Made by a program: the position numbers and the translations under genes
Notes under the pieces: generated by a model
The model's database searches: none
What the model saw: only the letters and a program-made list of their open reading frames with translations
Told to the model about the DNA's origin: nothing
Source of the DNA: Neomegalonema sp.
GTDB taxonomy: Bacteria; Pseudomonadota; Alphaproteobacteria; Rhodobacterales; Rhodobacteraceae
NCBI GenBank assembly: GCA_022760355.1
Contig: JALEGB010000103.1
Location: forward strand, 1-35,501
DNA: 35,501 nt
Reading direction: 5' to 3'
Part shown: positions 8,427-15,865 of the stretch, in pieces
Layout: the number at the start of each line of letters is the position of its first letter
Numbering within the stretch: the first letter of the stretch is position 1

Positions 8427-9314
8427 ATGGATTGGGATAAGCTGCGCGTCTTTCACGCGGTCGCCGAAGCCGGCAGTCTGACTCATGCTGGCGAAGCGCT
8501 ACGGTTGAGCCAATCGGCTGTCAGCCGTCAGATCCGCGCGCTTGAAGATGATGTCGACGCGCCGCTGTTTCACCGTCACCCGCGCGGGCTGATTCTAACC
8601 GCCGAAGGCGAGCATCTCTATGATGCGACCAAGATCATCAGCAGCGAAGTCACCGCCGCATGCGCCCGGATGCGCGATGCGCGCGACGAAATGAGCGGTG
8701 AGCTGAGAATCACAACCACAGTTGGCTTCGGAACATTGTGGCTTGCGCCGAGATTACATCGCTTCCTGGACAAAGCGCCTGAGCTCAATGTGGACATCGT
8801 GCTGGAGGATCGAGTGCTCGATCTGCCAATGCGTGAGGCGGATGTCGCGATCCGCATGCGCGAGCCGAACCAGTCCGAGGTTATTCGGCGTCCATTGATG
8901 GATGTCTCTATCCGCCTCTACGCCAGCGAAGCCTATATCGAGCGTCATGGCGCGCCGAAAAGCGCGGCCGAATTGCCAGCGCATCGGCTCATCACCTACT
9001 CCCCACGCGCCCCGCAACCAGTCACTGAGATGGAGTGGGTGTATTCGCGCCTGCCGACCCAGCGGGGCGTCATTACCGTGAACAACTATTACGGCGTGCT
9101 GCAGGCGGCTCGCAACTCGCTCGGTGTTGCAGCCTTGCCGACCTACATGGTTCAAGACGCTGGCGGCCTCGTTCAAGTCTCGACTGATTTGGAGAGCCCG
9201 CACTACACGGTCTACCTCGTGTACCCGGACGAGCTGCGCGGCTCGCGGCGAATATCGTTGTTCCGTGAATTTATGCTCGAAGAAATCGCGGCTTTCGAAG
9301 CGGAGGCTGCCTGA
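8427..9314 (+). CDS. LysR-family transcriptional regulator
   Basis: A 295-residue LysR-type regulator. The N-terminal winged helix-turn-helix (residues 2-62) contains LRVFHAVAEAGSLTHAGEAL and SQSAVSRQIRALE, the canonical LTTR DNA-binding signature. The rest is the periplasmic-binding-like effector domain (about 90-290). It closely resembles an LTTR widely conserved in alphaproteobacteria that starts MDWDKLRVFHAVAEAGS. The ligand and targets are not evident. No divergent target gene is adjacent, so regulation of a remote gene or autoregulation is likely. A strong AAAGGAG precedes the ATG. Confidence 0.93.
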   Translation: MDWDKLRVFHAVAEAGSLTHAGEALRLSQSAVSRQIRALEDDVDAPLFHRHPRGLILTAEGEHLYDATKIISSEVTAACARMRDARDEMSGELRITTTVGFGTLWLAPRLHRFLDKAPELNVDIVLEDRVLDLPMREADVAIRMREPNQSEVIRRPLMDVSIRLYASEAYIERHGAPKSAAELPAHRLITYSPRAPQPVTEMEWVYSRLPTQRGVITVNNYYGVLQAARNSLGVAALPTYMVQDAGGLVQVSTDLESPHYTVYLVYPDELRGSRRISLFREFMLEEIAAFEAEAA

Positions 9315-9327
9315 CCCGCAGCCCGCC

Positions 9328-9353
9328 GCAGCGCAGCATTCGCGCGCTGCTTT
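9328..9353 (+). terminator. Hairpin after LysR gene
   Basis: GCAGCGC (9328-9334) pairs with GCGCTGC (9344-9350) across a 9-nt loop and is followed by TTT. It lies just past the LysR stop codon. It is a weak intrinsic terminator candidate. Confidence 0.45.
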
Positions 9354-9776
9354 GGGGCCCACGCGGACCGGTAGAAATTGTCAGCGCATGCGCCGCGTCG
9401 CGCGAGTATTCAATTCCCTTTCAATATCAACTTATTCTAAATCGGAGCGCTTTGTCCGCTCCGATAGTGCGACAGTCGGGATTGGCATAGTCGACGCTTA
9501 GGGATCGCAGTTGCGTTACTGCCATGCGGCTCAAGCATATCCGCCATGCGCGGCTCTTATGCGGGAAGACGGCGAACGCAGCGAAAAGCCATAACACTTT
9601 GATTTTTAATAATTTTTCCAGGCAATCGCACAACCAGCCTGAAATGTGGCGAATTTTCGCACTGCAAAAAAAGCATTGTGCGCACGCGGCGCCTTGTGTC
9701 ACAAAGATGGGGACACCGGCGCTTGACCGCCGTCTCCGACGTCGCGAGCCGTTGTCATTTCCTCCCTGTCTGACTT
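9354..9776. other. Gene-free region, possible small-RNA locus
   Basis: No protein gene is supported here. It contains a perfect 9-bp stem ATCGGAGCG/CGCTCCGAT (9441-9449, 9457-9465). An AT-rich stretch around 9595-9625 could be a promoter region, and a pyrimidine run CCTCCCTG near 9762-9769 is complementary to Shine-Dalgarno sequences. The stretch ends in a strong forward terminator that no visible gene needs. A noncoding transcript ending there is the simplest explanation, but its 5' end cannot be placed. Confidence 0.35.
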
Positions 9777-9804
9777 GCCGGGCCTTGTGCCCGGCTTTTT
9801 TTTT
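9777..9804 (+). terminator. Strong intrinsic terminator
   Basis: GCCGGGC (9777-9783) pairs with GCCCGGC (9789-9795) over a 5-nt loop, followed by nine T residues (9796-9804). The T-run is only on the forward strand, so it ends a forward transcript and not msrP, which converges from the other side. Confidence 0.85.
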
Positions 9805-9827
9805 AGATCGCGAAGTTTTTCGGCAGA

Positions 9828-10823
9828 TCAGCGCCAGAGCCGGTCCCCGACCTTCGCCTCCATCCCGCTATAGAGATGCGCAACCTGCTCGGCATAGCCG
9901 TTGAAGAGCTGCGTCGGGATGCGCTTACCGCCGCCGCCGAGCACCTCCTCGGTCGCCTGGCTCCAGCGCGGGTGAGAAACCTTAGGGTTCACGTTCGCCC
10001 AGAAGCCATACTCCCGCGCTTGCGCCCGCTCCCAGAAGCTTACCGGCTGCTTTTCAACGAAGCTGATTTTCACAATCGATTTGATCGACTTGAAGCCGTA
10101 CTTCCATGGCAAATGCAGCCGGACAGGGGCGCCAAACTGCTTGGGCAGCACCTTGCCATATGCGCCCACGACCATGAACGACAGCTCGTTTGCCGCCTCT
10201 TCGATCGTCATCCCTTCCGTATAGGGCCAGCTGTACCAAGGCTCACGCTGCCCCGGCGCGACCTTTGGATTGAAGAAGGTCTTGAACTGCACATACTTCG
10301 CCGATGAAAGCGGCTTGGCGAGCGCGACGAGGTCCGACAGCTTGAACCCGATCCAAGGCGTCACCATCGACCACGCCTCGACGCACCGATGGCGGATCAC
10401 GCGCTCTTCAAGCGACACCTTCGACATCAGGTCCTCAAACCCGATCTCAAACGGCTTTTCCACCTTCCCGTCGATTTCAATCTTCCAGCCGGAGGTATCG
10501 AGGCGCTGCGCTGCGCGATAGATGCGCTTGTGCGAGGCGAACTCGTAGAAGTTATTGTACGTGGAGCTCACCCCCTCGTCGGTCACAGCGCGGCCCGCAT
10601 CCGCGTAGGCGGGGTTCAGCGCCGGCTTCGGGGCGAAAGGGGCGCCGGGAACATAGGCGCTCTTTGCCGCCTCCTGCGCGGTGGCTGCGAATGGCGAGGC
10701 GATCGTCGCGCCGGCAATACCGGCAGCGCCGGTCAAAAAGGCGCGGCGATTCCAAAACATATGTTCTGGCGTCGCCGCACTCTCCGGCAAGCGCCAGCTC
10801 GGGCGTCGGTGATACAGCATCAA
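9828..10823 (-). CDS. msrP: Protein-methionine-sulfoxide reductase catalytic subunit MsrP
   Basis: A 331-residue molybdopterin oxidoreductase of the MsrP/YedY family, which repairs oxidised methionines in periplasmic proteins. A twin-arginine signal is visible (NRRAFLTGAAG, Arg26-Arg27, then a hydrophobic stretch ending near ATAQ), so the folded molybdo-enzyme is exported by Tat. The molybdenum-ligand cysteine is in RHRCVEAWSMV (Cys147). Other family blocks include the FAPKPALN leader, YNNFYEF and GAPVRLHLPWKYGFKS. The length is normal for the family. In E. coli and many proteobacteria the heme membrane partner msrQ follows directly; here the gene is followed only by a convergent terminator, so msrQ must lie elsewhere or another electron donor is used. 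Confidence 0.95.
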   Translation of the reverse strand: MMLYHRRPSWRLPESAATPEHMFWNRRAFLTGAAGIAGATIASPFAATAQEAAKSAYVPGAPFAPKPALNPAYADAGRAVTDEGVSSTYNNFYEFASHKRIYRAAQRLDTSGWKIEIDGKVEKPFEIGFEDLMSKVSLEERVIRHRCVEAWSMVTPWIGFKLSDLVALAKPLSSAKYVQFKTFFNPKVAPGQREPWYSWPYTEGMTIEEAANELSFMVVGAYGKVLPKQFGAPVRLHLPWKYGFKSIKSIVKISFVEKQPVSFWERAQAREYGFWANVNPKVSHPRWSQATEEVLGGGGKRIPTQLFNGYAEQVAHLYSGMEAKVGDRLWR

Positions 10824-10931
10824 TGCGTCCTCACAGAAAATGTGTGTGACGCAGACGCTACCGCAGAATCAGCGGTCAAATGCGGCCGATAGCCAAAATG
10901 TGTTCACGCCGCCACCCGCAACGCGCTTGGC

Positions 10932-11789
10932 TCACGCGATTGCGAACTGATCCGCGGGCACGCCCTGCAAATGCAACAACGCCGTCAGATCTGAATGCGC
11001 CAGACGCACATCGGCCGCCTCCGCCAAGGCGGGCTTCGCGCGATAGGCAACGCCAATTCCCGCCGCCTGAACCATCGCCAGATCATTAGCGCCATCGCCA
11101 ACGACGATCGCCTCCGACGGCGCAACGCTAAGCTCCGCGGCGTATTCCTCGAGCGCAACGCGCTTTGCGTCCCGCCCAAGAATAGGCTCCAGAACGCGGC
11201 CGGTCATCGCGCCGTTCGCTGACTCGAGTTGGTTCGCGCGATGATGCTGAAACCCAACCCGCGCCGCCACGCGCGAGGTGAAGAAGGTGAACCCGCCCGA
11301 AACGAGCGCCGTCAAAGCGCCAAGCTTGTTCATCGTCCGGACCAAGGTCTCCGCCCCGGGCGAGAGCGGCACCCGAGTTTCCGCAACCCGCTGCGCGACA
11401 TCCACCGACAGCCCTTCGAGCAAGGCGACCCGCGCGCGCAGCGCGCCCTCGAAATCAAGCTCTCCCCGCATCGCTTGTTCGGTGATCGCCGCCACGCGCG
11501 CGCCGACTCCGGCCTCGGCGGCCAGCTCGTCAATGCACTCGACCGTGACGATCGTGCTGTCCATATCGGCGAGAAAGAGCTTGCGCGGGCGCAACTCGGC
11601 GACCCAGTTCACATCGATTTCCGCGGCGCTCAGCGCAGATTGGGCCGGCGGCAACGCAGCCGCCAGCGCCGGAATCGCAACGCCGCAGGGCCCAAGCCGC
11701 CGCCAAGGCTCGCCGCCGGCGGCGTCAGCCGCCAGCTTCGCCGCCTCGTCCGACACCCCGGCCGCGGCGGTTAGAACAATCGCGCTCAT
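10932..11789 (-). CDS. serB: Phosphoserine phosphatase
   Basis: A 285-residue HAD-superfamily enzyme that removes phosphate from O-phosphoserine in the last step of serine synthesis. It shows all HAD motifs: DMDST (Asp75 nucleophile, Asp77 acid), SGGF (Ser164) and GDGANDLAM (Asp232). The first 65 residues match the N-terminal extension of SerB proteins. The ATG at 11789 overlaps the stop of the DAHP synthase gene by four bases (ATGA), indicating translational coupling. The longer frame reaching 11948 is a shadow inside that gene. Coupling of serine and aromatic synthesis is not obligatory but is plausible, since serine is needed for tryptophan. Confidence 0.95.
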   Translation of the reverse strand: MSAIVLTAAAGVSDEAAKLAADAAGGEPWRRLGPCGVAIPALAAALPPAQSALSAAEIDVNWVAELRPRKLFLADMDSTIVTVECIDELAAEAGVGARVAAITEQAMRGELDFEGALRARVALLEGLSVDVAQRVAETRVPLSPGAETLVRTMNKLGALTALVSGGFTFFTSRVAARVGFQHHRANQLESANGAMTGRVLEPILGRDAKRVALEEYAAELSVAPSEAIVVGDGANDLAMVQAAGIGVAYRAKPALAEAADVRLAHSDLTALLHLQGVPADQFAIA

Positions 11790-13252
11790 CGTACGGCGCG
11801 GCGGCGCGACGGCGCCGAGGCGACCAGCTCTTCCGCAACCAGGAACGCCAGCTCCAGCGCCTGGCTCGCATTCAGCCGCGGGTCGCACACAGTGTGATAG
11901 CGCTTCGACAGATCTTCGGGCAGAACGCCGCTGACGCCGCCCAGACACTCCGTCACGTCCAACCCTGTCATCTCAAAATGCACGCCGCCAGGATAGACGC
12001 CCTCAGCCCGGCAGATGTTGAAGAAGTCGCGCACTTCCGACAGCACATTGTCGAACTGCCGGGTTTTGAAGCCCGACGTCGATTTTTCAGTGTTGCCGTG
12101 CATCGGATCACAGCACCAGACAACCGTGCGACCGGCCTCCTTCACCTTGCGCACGAGTTTCGGCAGATGATCCGCGACTTTGCCAGCGCCGAAGCGGCAG
12201 ATCAGAACCAGACGGCCGGCGGCGTTCGCCGGGTTCAGCGTGTCGATCAGCGTCAGCAATTCATCCGGCTCAAGCGAAGGGCCGCATTTCAAACCAAGCG
12301 GGTTCAGGACGCCGCGGCAATATTCGAGATGCGCGCCATCCGGCTGACGGGTGCGATCGCCGATCCAGATCATGTGGCCTGAGCCGGCCAGCGGCAGCCC
12401 CGTGATCGAATCGGTTCGGGTGAGCGCTTCTTCATACTCCAGCAGCAACGCTTCGTGGCTGGTGAAGAAATCAACCGCCCGCATTGAGGCGGTGTTATTT
12501 GGCGTCACGCCGCAGGCTTCCATGAAGTCCAGCGCGTCAGCGATGCGCTCCGCCACTTCCCGATATTTTTTCGCCTCGGCCGACCCGTCGACAAAACCAA
12601 GGTTCCAATCGGCGACCCGATGCATGTCGGCGTAACCGCCGCCGGAGAAGGCGCGCAGCAGGTTAAGCGACGTTGCCGACTGCAGATACGCGTCAATCAT
12701 GCGCTGCGGGTTCGGAATGCGCGCTTCTTCCGTGAAATCGACGCCGTTGATGATGTCGCCACGATAGATTGGCAGCTCCAGCCCATCGATGGTTTCGGTC
12801 GGACTTGAGCGCGGCTTCGCGAACTGGCCGGCGATCCGGCCGATTTTCACGACCGGCCGTTTTGCGCCGTAGGTCAGGACAACAGCCATTTGCAGCAGCA
12901 CACGGAAAGTGTCCCGGATCGCGTTTGCGGTGAAATCCGCAAAGCTCTCAGCGCAATCGCCGCCTTGCAGGAGAAACGCGTCGCCATTCGCAACCTGGGC
13001 CAAGCGTCCGCGCAGATCCAACGCCTCGCCGGCGAACACCAGCGGCGGCATCGCGCCCAAACGCGTCGTCGCAGCCGCCAACGCGGCGGCGTCCGGATAA
13101 TCCGGGATCTGCTTCGCAGGCTTTGCGCGCCAGCTCGACGCCGACCAGCCCTCGGCGGGCGCTTGTTCGGTGGCGGCGGCGATCGCAGCGGCTTTCACAG
13201 TGTCGGCGGCCTGCGCCGCATCTGACGCGTCGGCGAGAAGGCTGTTCGTCAT
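11786..13252 (-). CDS. aroG: Class II 3-deoxy-7-phosphoheptulonate (DAHP) synthase
   Basis: A 488-residue class II (plant/mycobacterial-type) DAHP synthase, the first enzyme of the shikimate pathway, which condenses phosphoenolpyruvate and erythrose 4-phosphate. Recognisable blocks are [11 protein letters not shown] with the metal-ligand cysteine (Cys100), [50 protein letters not shown] and [12 protein letters not shown], which provide the metal His, Glu and Asp. The ATG at 13252 has GGGGAA just upstream and matches the family N-terminus; the frame further upstream to 13420 is not conserved-looking. It overlaps serB by ATGA. Class II enzymes of this size are regulated by aromatic end products in some bacteria; this cannot be judged here. 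Confidence 0.95.
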   Translation of the reverse strand: MTNSLLADASDAAQAADTVKAAAIAAATEQAPAEGWSASSWRAKPAKQIPDYPDAAALAAATTRLGAMPPLVFAGEALDLRGRLAQVANGDAFLLQGGDCAESFADFTANAIRDTFRVLLQMAVVLTYGAKRPVVKIGRIAGQFAKPRSSPTETIDGLELPIYRGDIINGVDFTEEARIPNPQRMIDAYLQSATSLNLLRAFSGGGYADMHRVADWNLGFVDGSAEAKKYREVAERIADALDFMEACGVTPNNTASMRAVDFFTSHEALLLEYEEALTRTDSITGLPLAGSGHMIWIGDRTRQPDGAHLEYCRGVLNPLGLKCGPSLEPDELLTLIDTLNPANAAGRLVLICRFGAGKVADHLPKLVRKVKEAGRTVVWCCDPMHGNTEKSTSGFKTRQFDNVLSEVRDFFNICRAEGVYPGGVHFEMTGLDVTECLGGVSGVLPEDLSKRYHTVCDPRLNASQALELAFLVAEELVASAPSRRRAVR

Positions 13253-13449
13253 ATCATTCCCCTGAGCAGCGCTATTGGTGCGCCTGCGGTTGGGGTTTAG
13301 GGGCTTGGCGCGGCGAGCGCAAACCGCTCTGCGAGTTGTCGCGGTGTTTTTTTGACGCTCCGCCGCGAAAAGAGCTGCGCGCACTCCCGTCCCACGCCCT
13401 CCTCGCCCATCGCACAGCATAATGCGCCGCCGAATAAGGTCTCGCCAAT
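13253..13449. other. Leader and promoter region of aroG-serB
   Basis: This stretch has no supported gene. On the reverse strand a -10-like TATGCT lies near 13415-13420, which would leave a leader of roughly 160 nt before the aroG ATG. No leader peptide with clustered aromatic codons is evident. Confidence 0.3.
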
Positions 13450-13493
13450 TGCTCGCGCTTATATCTGCTCGCGCTTACATGTGCTGGCGTTTA
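13450..13493. repeat. Three direct repeats with 16-bp spacing
   Basis: TGCTCGCGCTTA occurs at 13450-13461 and 13466-13477. A diverged third copy, TGCTGGCGTTTA, lies at 13482-13493. Start-to-start distances are exactly 16 bp. The third copy overlaps the TAA stop of the Xre-type gene. The array sits upstream of the aroG leader. Evenly phased repeats of this kind are typical of multimeric protein-binding sites. Confidence 0.7.
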
Positions 13494-13904
13494 AGCGTCC
13501 GCTTTCTCGCCCGTCGCCGGGCTCGGACATCTGATCTCGGTGACAGACCAGACCATATCGCTGGCGCCGCGCGGGTCGCTGTCAATCACTCGGAGCATGA
13601 GTTCGGCCGCGATGCTCGGCGCCGGCTCACTGCGTCGCTTTGTTTCCCAGGTTTTTACAGTCTCTTCCGGCAGACCGTACAGCGCGCTGAATTGCGACCG
13701 CGTCAGCCGTAAGCGTTTTCTCAGTTCCTGCAGCCGTCGGCCAAACCCGACCGGCAGCGCAAGCCCCCCAGCGCCCCCTCGGCGGCGTTTCGCCTCCGCA
13801 GTCGCCACTAACAAACCATGGGTCAGCTCTGTGAGAGCCTCCATATCCGATGGGTCGTTATCATCGATGTGAGGGCTGGACGGTTCTGACTTCAACGCTT
13901 TCAT
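13491..13904 (-). CDS. Xre-type helix-turn-helix protein (antitoxin-like)
   Basis: A 137-residue protein with a helix-turn-helix at about 63-107 (LRLTRSQFSALYGLPEETVKTWE), like the DNA-binding region of HigA/NadS-type antitoxins and other Xre regulators. The N-terminal 60 residues are acidic and then arginine/glycine-rich and probably flexible. The ATG at 13904 is chosen because AAAGGA lies 6 nt before it; a TTG two codons upstream is less likely. It lies downstream of the 125-residue gene on the same strand, the toxin-antitoxin order of higBA-like modules. It probably represses its own promoter, perhaps at the GGTGT repeats near 14521-14548. A function as antitoxin is an inference. Confidence 0.75.
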   Translation of the reverse strand: MKALKSEPSSPHIDDNDPSDMEALTELTHGLLVATAEAKRRRGGAGGLALPVGFGRRLQELRKRLRLTRSQFSALYGLPEETVKTWETKRRSEPAPSIAAELMLRVIDSDPRGASDMVWSVTEIRCPSPATGEKADA

Positions 13905-13982
13905 GTTCAATCCTTTCGCAGCGCAAGCCGTTGGCTTGGGGACGGCCGGCCCCGATGGGCGTGTCGCTTGGCGCCCAGATCT

Positions 13983-14022
13983 GTAGAAAGTAGAAAGGCG
14001 CGAGACGAAATCGTCCCGCGCC
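13983..14022 (-). terminator. Terminator or attenuator between the module genes
   Basis: On the reverse strand, GGCGCG and CGCGCC (14022-14017 with 14002-13997) plus inner GACGA/TCGTC form a long stem. It is followed by TTTCTACTTTCT, a T-rich tail. It lies between the 125-residue gene and the Xre-type gene and may lower read-through into the second. Confidence 0.55.
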
Positions 14023-14030
14023 CGAGCCCG

Positions 14031-14408
14031 CTAGATGAACGGGGTTGATAAGACAGTTTCGACGAGGCGTTCCGCGAACCCACGCAGAGACGCGCTCGTG
14101 AAATGTTTCAGAGCCTTGTCGCTCGACGAGTAGCTCCGCGCGTAAACGATCGTCACCTTGTCGTACGCATCGTCGATAACGAAGCATATGACGAAACAAC
14201 GGCCGCCGTGGGTTAGGCTTTTCACGGTTTTGGACCGAAAAAGATCGACATCCGGATAGGGCTGCGTATTCAGCCGCGGCTCCGAAGTGAGTTCATTGAT
14301 CACCGCTTGATGAAAGTCCGGATTGCCGTTGCGCGCCATCCAATCATCGAACCGAGACAGATCTCCCATCAGTTCAAAACGTTTCAGCCCATTCTGCATC
14401 TCCATCAT
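14031..14408 (-). CDS. Hypothetical protein, possible toxin of a two-gene module
   Basis: A 125-residue protein not assigned to a family with confidence. Its C-terminal half has a beta-rich pattern (GGRCFVICFVIDDAYDKVTIVYARSY) that loosely recalls the core strands of RelE/ParE/HigB-like toxins, but the usual catalytic residues cannot be identified. The ATG at 14408 is supported by AGGGAGG ending 5 nt before it; a frame running up to 14804 would overlap the divergent GlxA-type regulator and is rejected. It precedes an Xre-type gene on the same strand. Its ribosome site lies in one arm of an 11-bp inverted repeat. Toxin function is only a hypothesis. Confidence 0.6.
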   Translation of the reverse strand: MMEMQNGLKRFELMGDLSRFDDWMARNGNPDFHQAVINELTSEPRLNTQPYPDVDLFRSKTVKSLTHGGRCFVICFVIDDAYDKVTIVYARSYSSSDKALKHFTSASLRGFAERLVETVLSTPFI

Positions 14409-14414
14409 GTCGAC

Positions 14415-14514
14415 CTCCCTCTGTCGACAGCCTCGTCGCGCGCCCTCGGCCAACAACCGGCCCAGTCCAAACGCGCTGCGCCGAAGCAGTGCGCTGCGGC
14501 GTTGACAGAGGGAG
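14415..14514. repeat. 11-bp inverted repeat enclosing the leader of the 125-residue gene
   Basis: CTCCCTCTGTC at 14415-14425 and GACAGAGGGAG at 14504-14514 are perfect inverted copies about 78 bp apart. On the reverse strand the arm nearest the gene carries the Shine-Dalgarno sequence AGGGAGG. In a transcript starting upstream of 14514, the distal arm could pair with it and hide the ribosome site. If transcription starts inside, near 14504, the arms act only as DNA. Confidence 0.65.
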
Positions 14515-14548
14515 TAGATTAACACCCCAAAGGTGTCAAGATAACACC
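14511..14548 (-). promoter_or_regulatory. Candidate promoter and operator of the Xre module
   Basis: On the reverse strand TTGACA (14539-14534) is a perfect -35 element with a weak TACTCC at 17-bp spacing. GGTGT/ACACC half-sites flank and overlap the -35 (ACACC at 14522-14526, GGTGT at 14532-14536, ACACC at 14544-14548). Such a cluster over the promoter suits autorepression by the Xre-type protein. Confidence 0.5.
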
Positions 14549-14687
14549 CGCGCCGCAGCTGACTTTTTTTGCCGCTCATGATCTCAGGCCAGCCGGCGTC
14601 AGAAAGCTTGAGACGCCGCGGAGCGCTCTCTAGGCTGCGACACAGGCGGCCGCTTTTTTTGACCGCATAGCCGACTATGAGGAATGC

Positions 14688-15725
14688 ATGCCGCTCGAGC
14701 GCGGTCAGACTGTCCCCTTCATTTTTTATATCGTCAAAGGCGCGTCGATGATCGCATTCGCAGCGGCGATCGAACCGCTGCGGGTGGCCAACCGCATCGC
14801 CCAACGGGATCAGTTCTCCTGGACGATCGCAAGCGACGACGGCCGACCGGTTCCATGTTCAAATGGGGTTCTTGTTGGCGCCGACTGCGCGTTGAAAGAT
14901 GTGGAGCGCAACGCGATCATAATGGTCGTCGGCGGCGTCGATGTCCAAAGAGCCGCCTCTAAACCAGCGCTGGATTGGTTGCGCCGGCAGGCGCGGCGCG
15001 GCGCGGCGCTCGGCGGCATCTGTACCGGGGCCTATCTTCTGGCTAGAGCGGGGCTGCTCGAGGGGCGGCGCTGCACCATCCACTGGGAAAACCAGCCCTC
15101 TATGGCGGAGGATTTCCCCGAGCTTGACGTCACCAACCATATTTATGAAATCGATCGCGGTCGCTACACATGCGCCGGCGGCGTCGCGGCGTCAGACATG
15201 ATGTTGAGGATTGTTGCGGAAGTCTGCGGCGAAGAAGTTGCCGGCGACGTCGCCGATCTGCTGATCCATGCGCCTGTGCGCGGCGGCCGCGAAGAACAGC
15301 GCGCGTCGATGCCGGCGCGCATCGGGGTGCGCCATCCCAAACTCACGGCGATCCTGCAAACGATGGAGCGCAATCTCGAGGAGCCGGTAAGCCCGGCGAC
15401 GCTCGCCAAAGAAGCTGGCATGTCGACGCGGCAGCTTGAGCGGCTTTTTCGCCGCTATCTCAATCGCTCGCCGAAGCGATATTACATGGAGATCCGGCTA
15501 CAGCGCGCACGGCAACTGCTGCTGCAAACCGATATGTCGGTTATCAATGTTGCGCTGGCCTGCGGCTTCACCTCGCCGTCGCATTTCTCAAAATGCTACC
15601 GCCACCGCTACGAACGAACTCCTTACCGGGAGCGCGGCGCGCCAACGGCCGAGCCAAGCGGCATTCACTTGGCGCCGACGGAGGGCGTCGCCGGCGACCT
15701 GGACGATGCCGGCGACGCCCTCTAA
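14688..15725 (+). CDS. GlxA-family transcriptional regulator (DJ-1/PfpI plus AraC)
   Basis: A 345-residue regulator. The N-terminal half (8-185) is a DJ-1/PfpI-like amidotransferase domain with GGICTGAYLLARAGLL at the nucleophile-elbow position. The C-terminal part (225-325) is an AraC-type double helix-turn-helix (LAKEAGMSTRQLERLFRRYL, then VALACGFTSPSHFSKCYR). This layout is shared by GlxA, GbdR, CdhR and ArgR-type activators, which control catabolism of quaternary amines and amino acids. No obvious target operon is adjacent. The last 20 residues are low-complexity. The start is a weak choice: GAGGA lies only 4 nt before the ATG. Confidence 0.92.
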   Translation: MPLERGQTVPFIFYIVKGASMIAFAAAIEPLRVANRIAQRDQFSWTIASDDGRPVPCSNGVLVGADCALKDVERNAIIMVVGGVDVQRAASKPALDWLRRQARRGAALGGICTGAYLLARAGLLEGRRCTIHWENQPSMAEDFPELDVTNHIYEIDRGRYTCAGGVAASDMMLRIVAEVCGEEVAGDVADLLIHAPVRGGREEQRASMPARIGVRHPKLTAILQTMERNLEEPVSPATLAKEAGMSTRQLERLFRRYLNRSPKRYYMEIRLQRARQLLLQTDMSVINVALACGFTSPSHFSKCYRHRYERTPYRERGAPTAEPSGIHLAPTEGVAGDLDDAGDAL

Positions 15726-15865
15726 GGCCGCCAACGCATAAATCCGGCGGCGTCAGCAGCGCTTGACGGTGGGGCGCACCGACCACGCGCTGCTTCCTGT
15801 TCAAACAAGCCCCGAAAATGGACTTCGACAGCCGGATTTACGAGGCGGCAGCCTAGCCCGAAGGC

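Noticed and set aside
14409-14804. Long N-terminal extension of the 125-residue gene
   Set aside because: It crosses the promoter region and the GlxA-type regulator start; a well-placed AGGGAGG supports ATG 14408.
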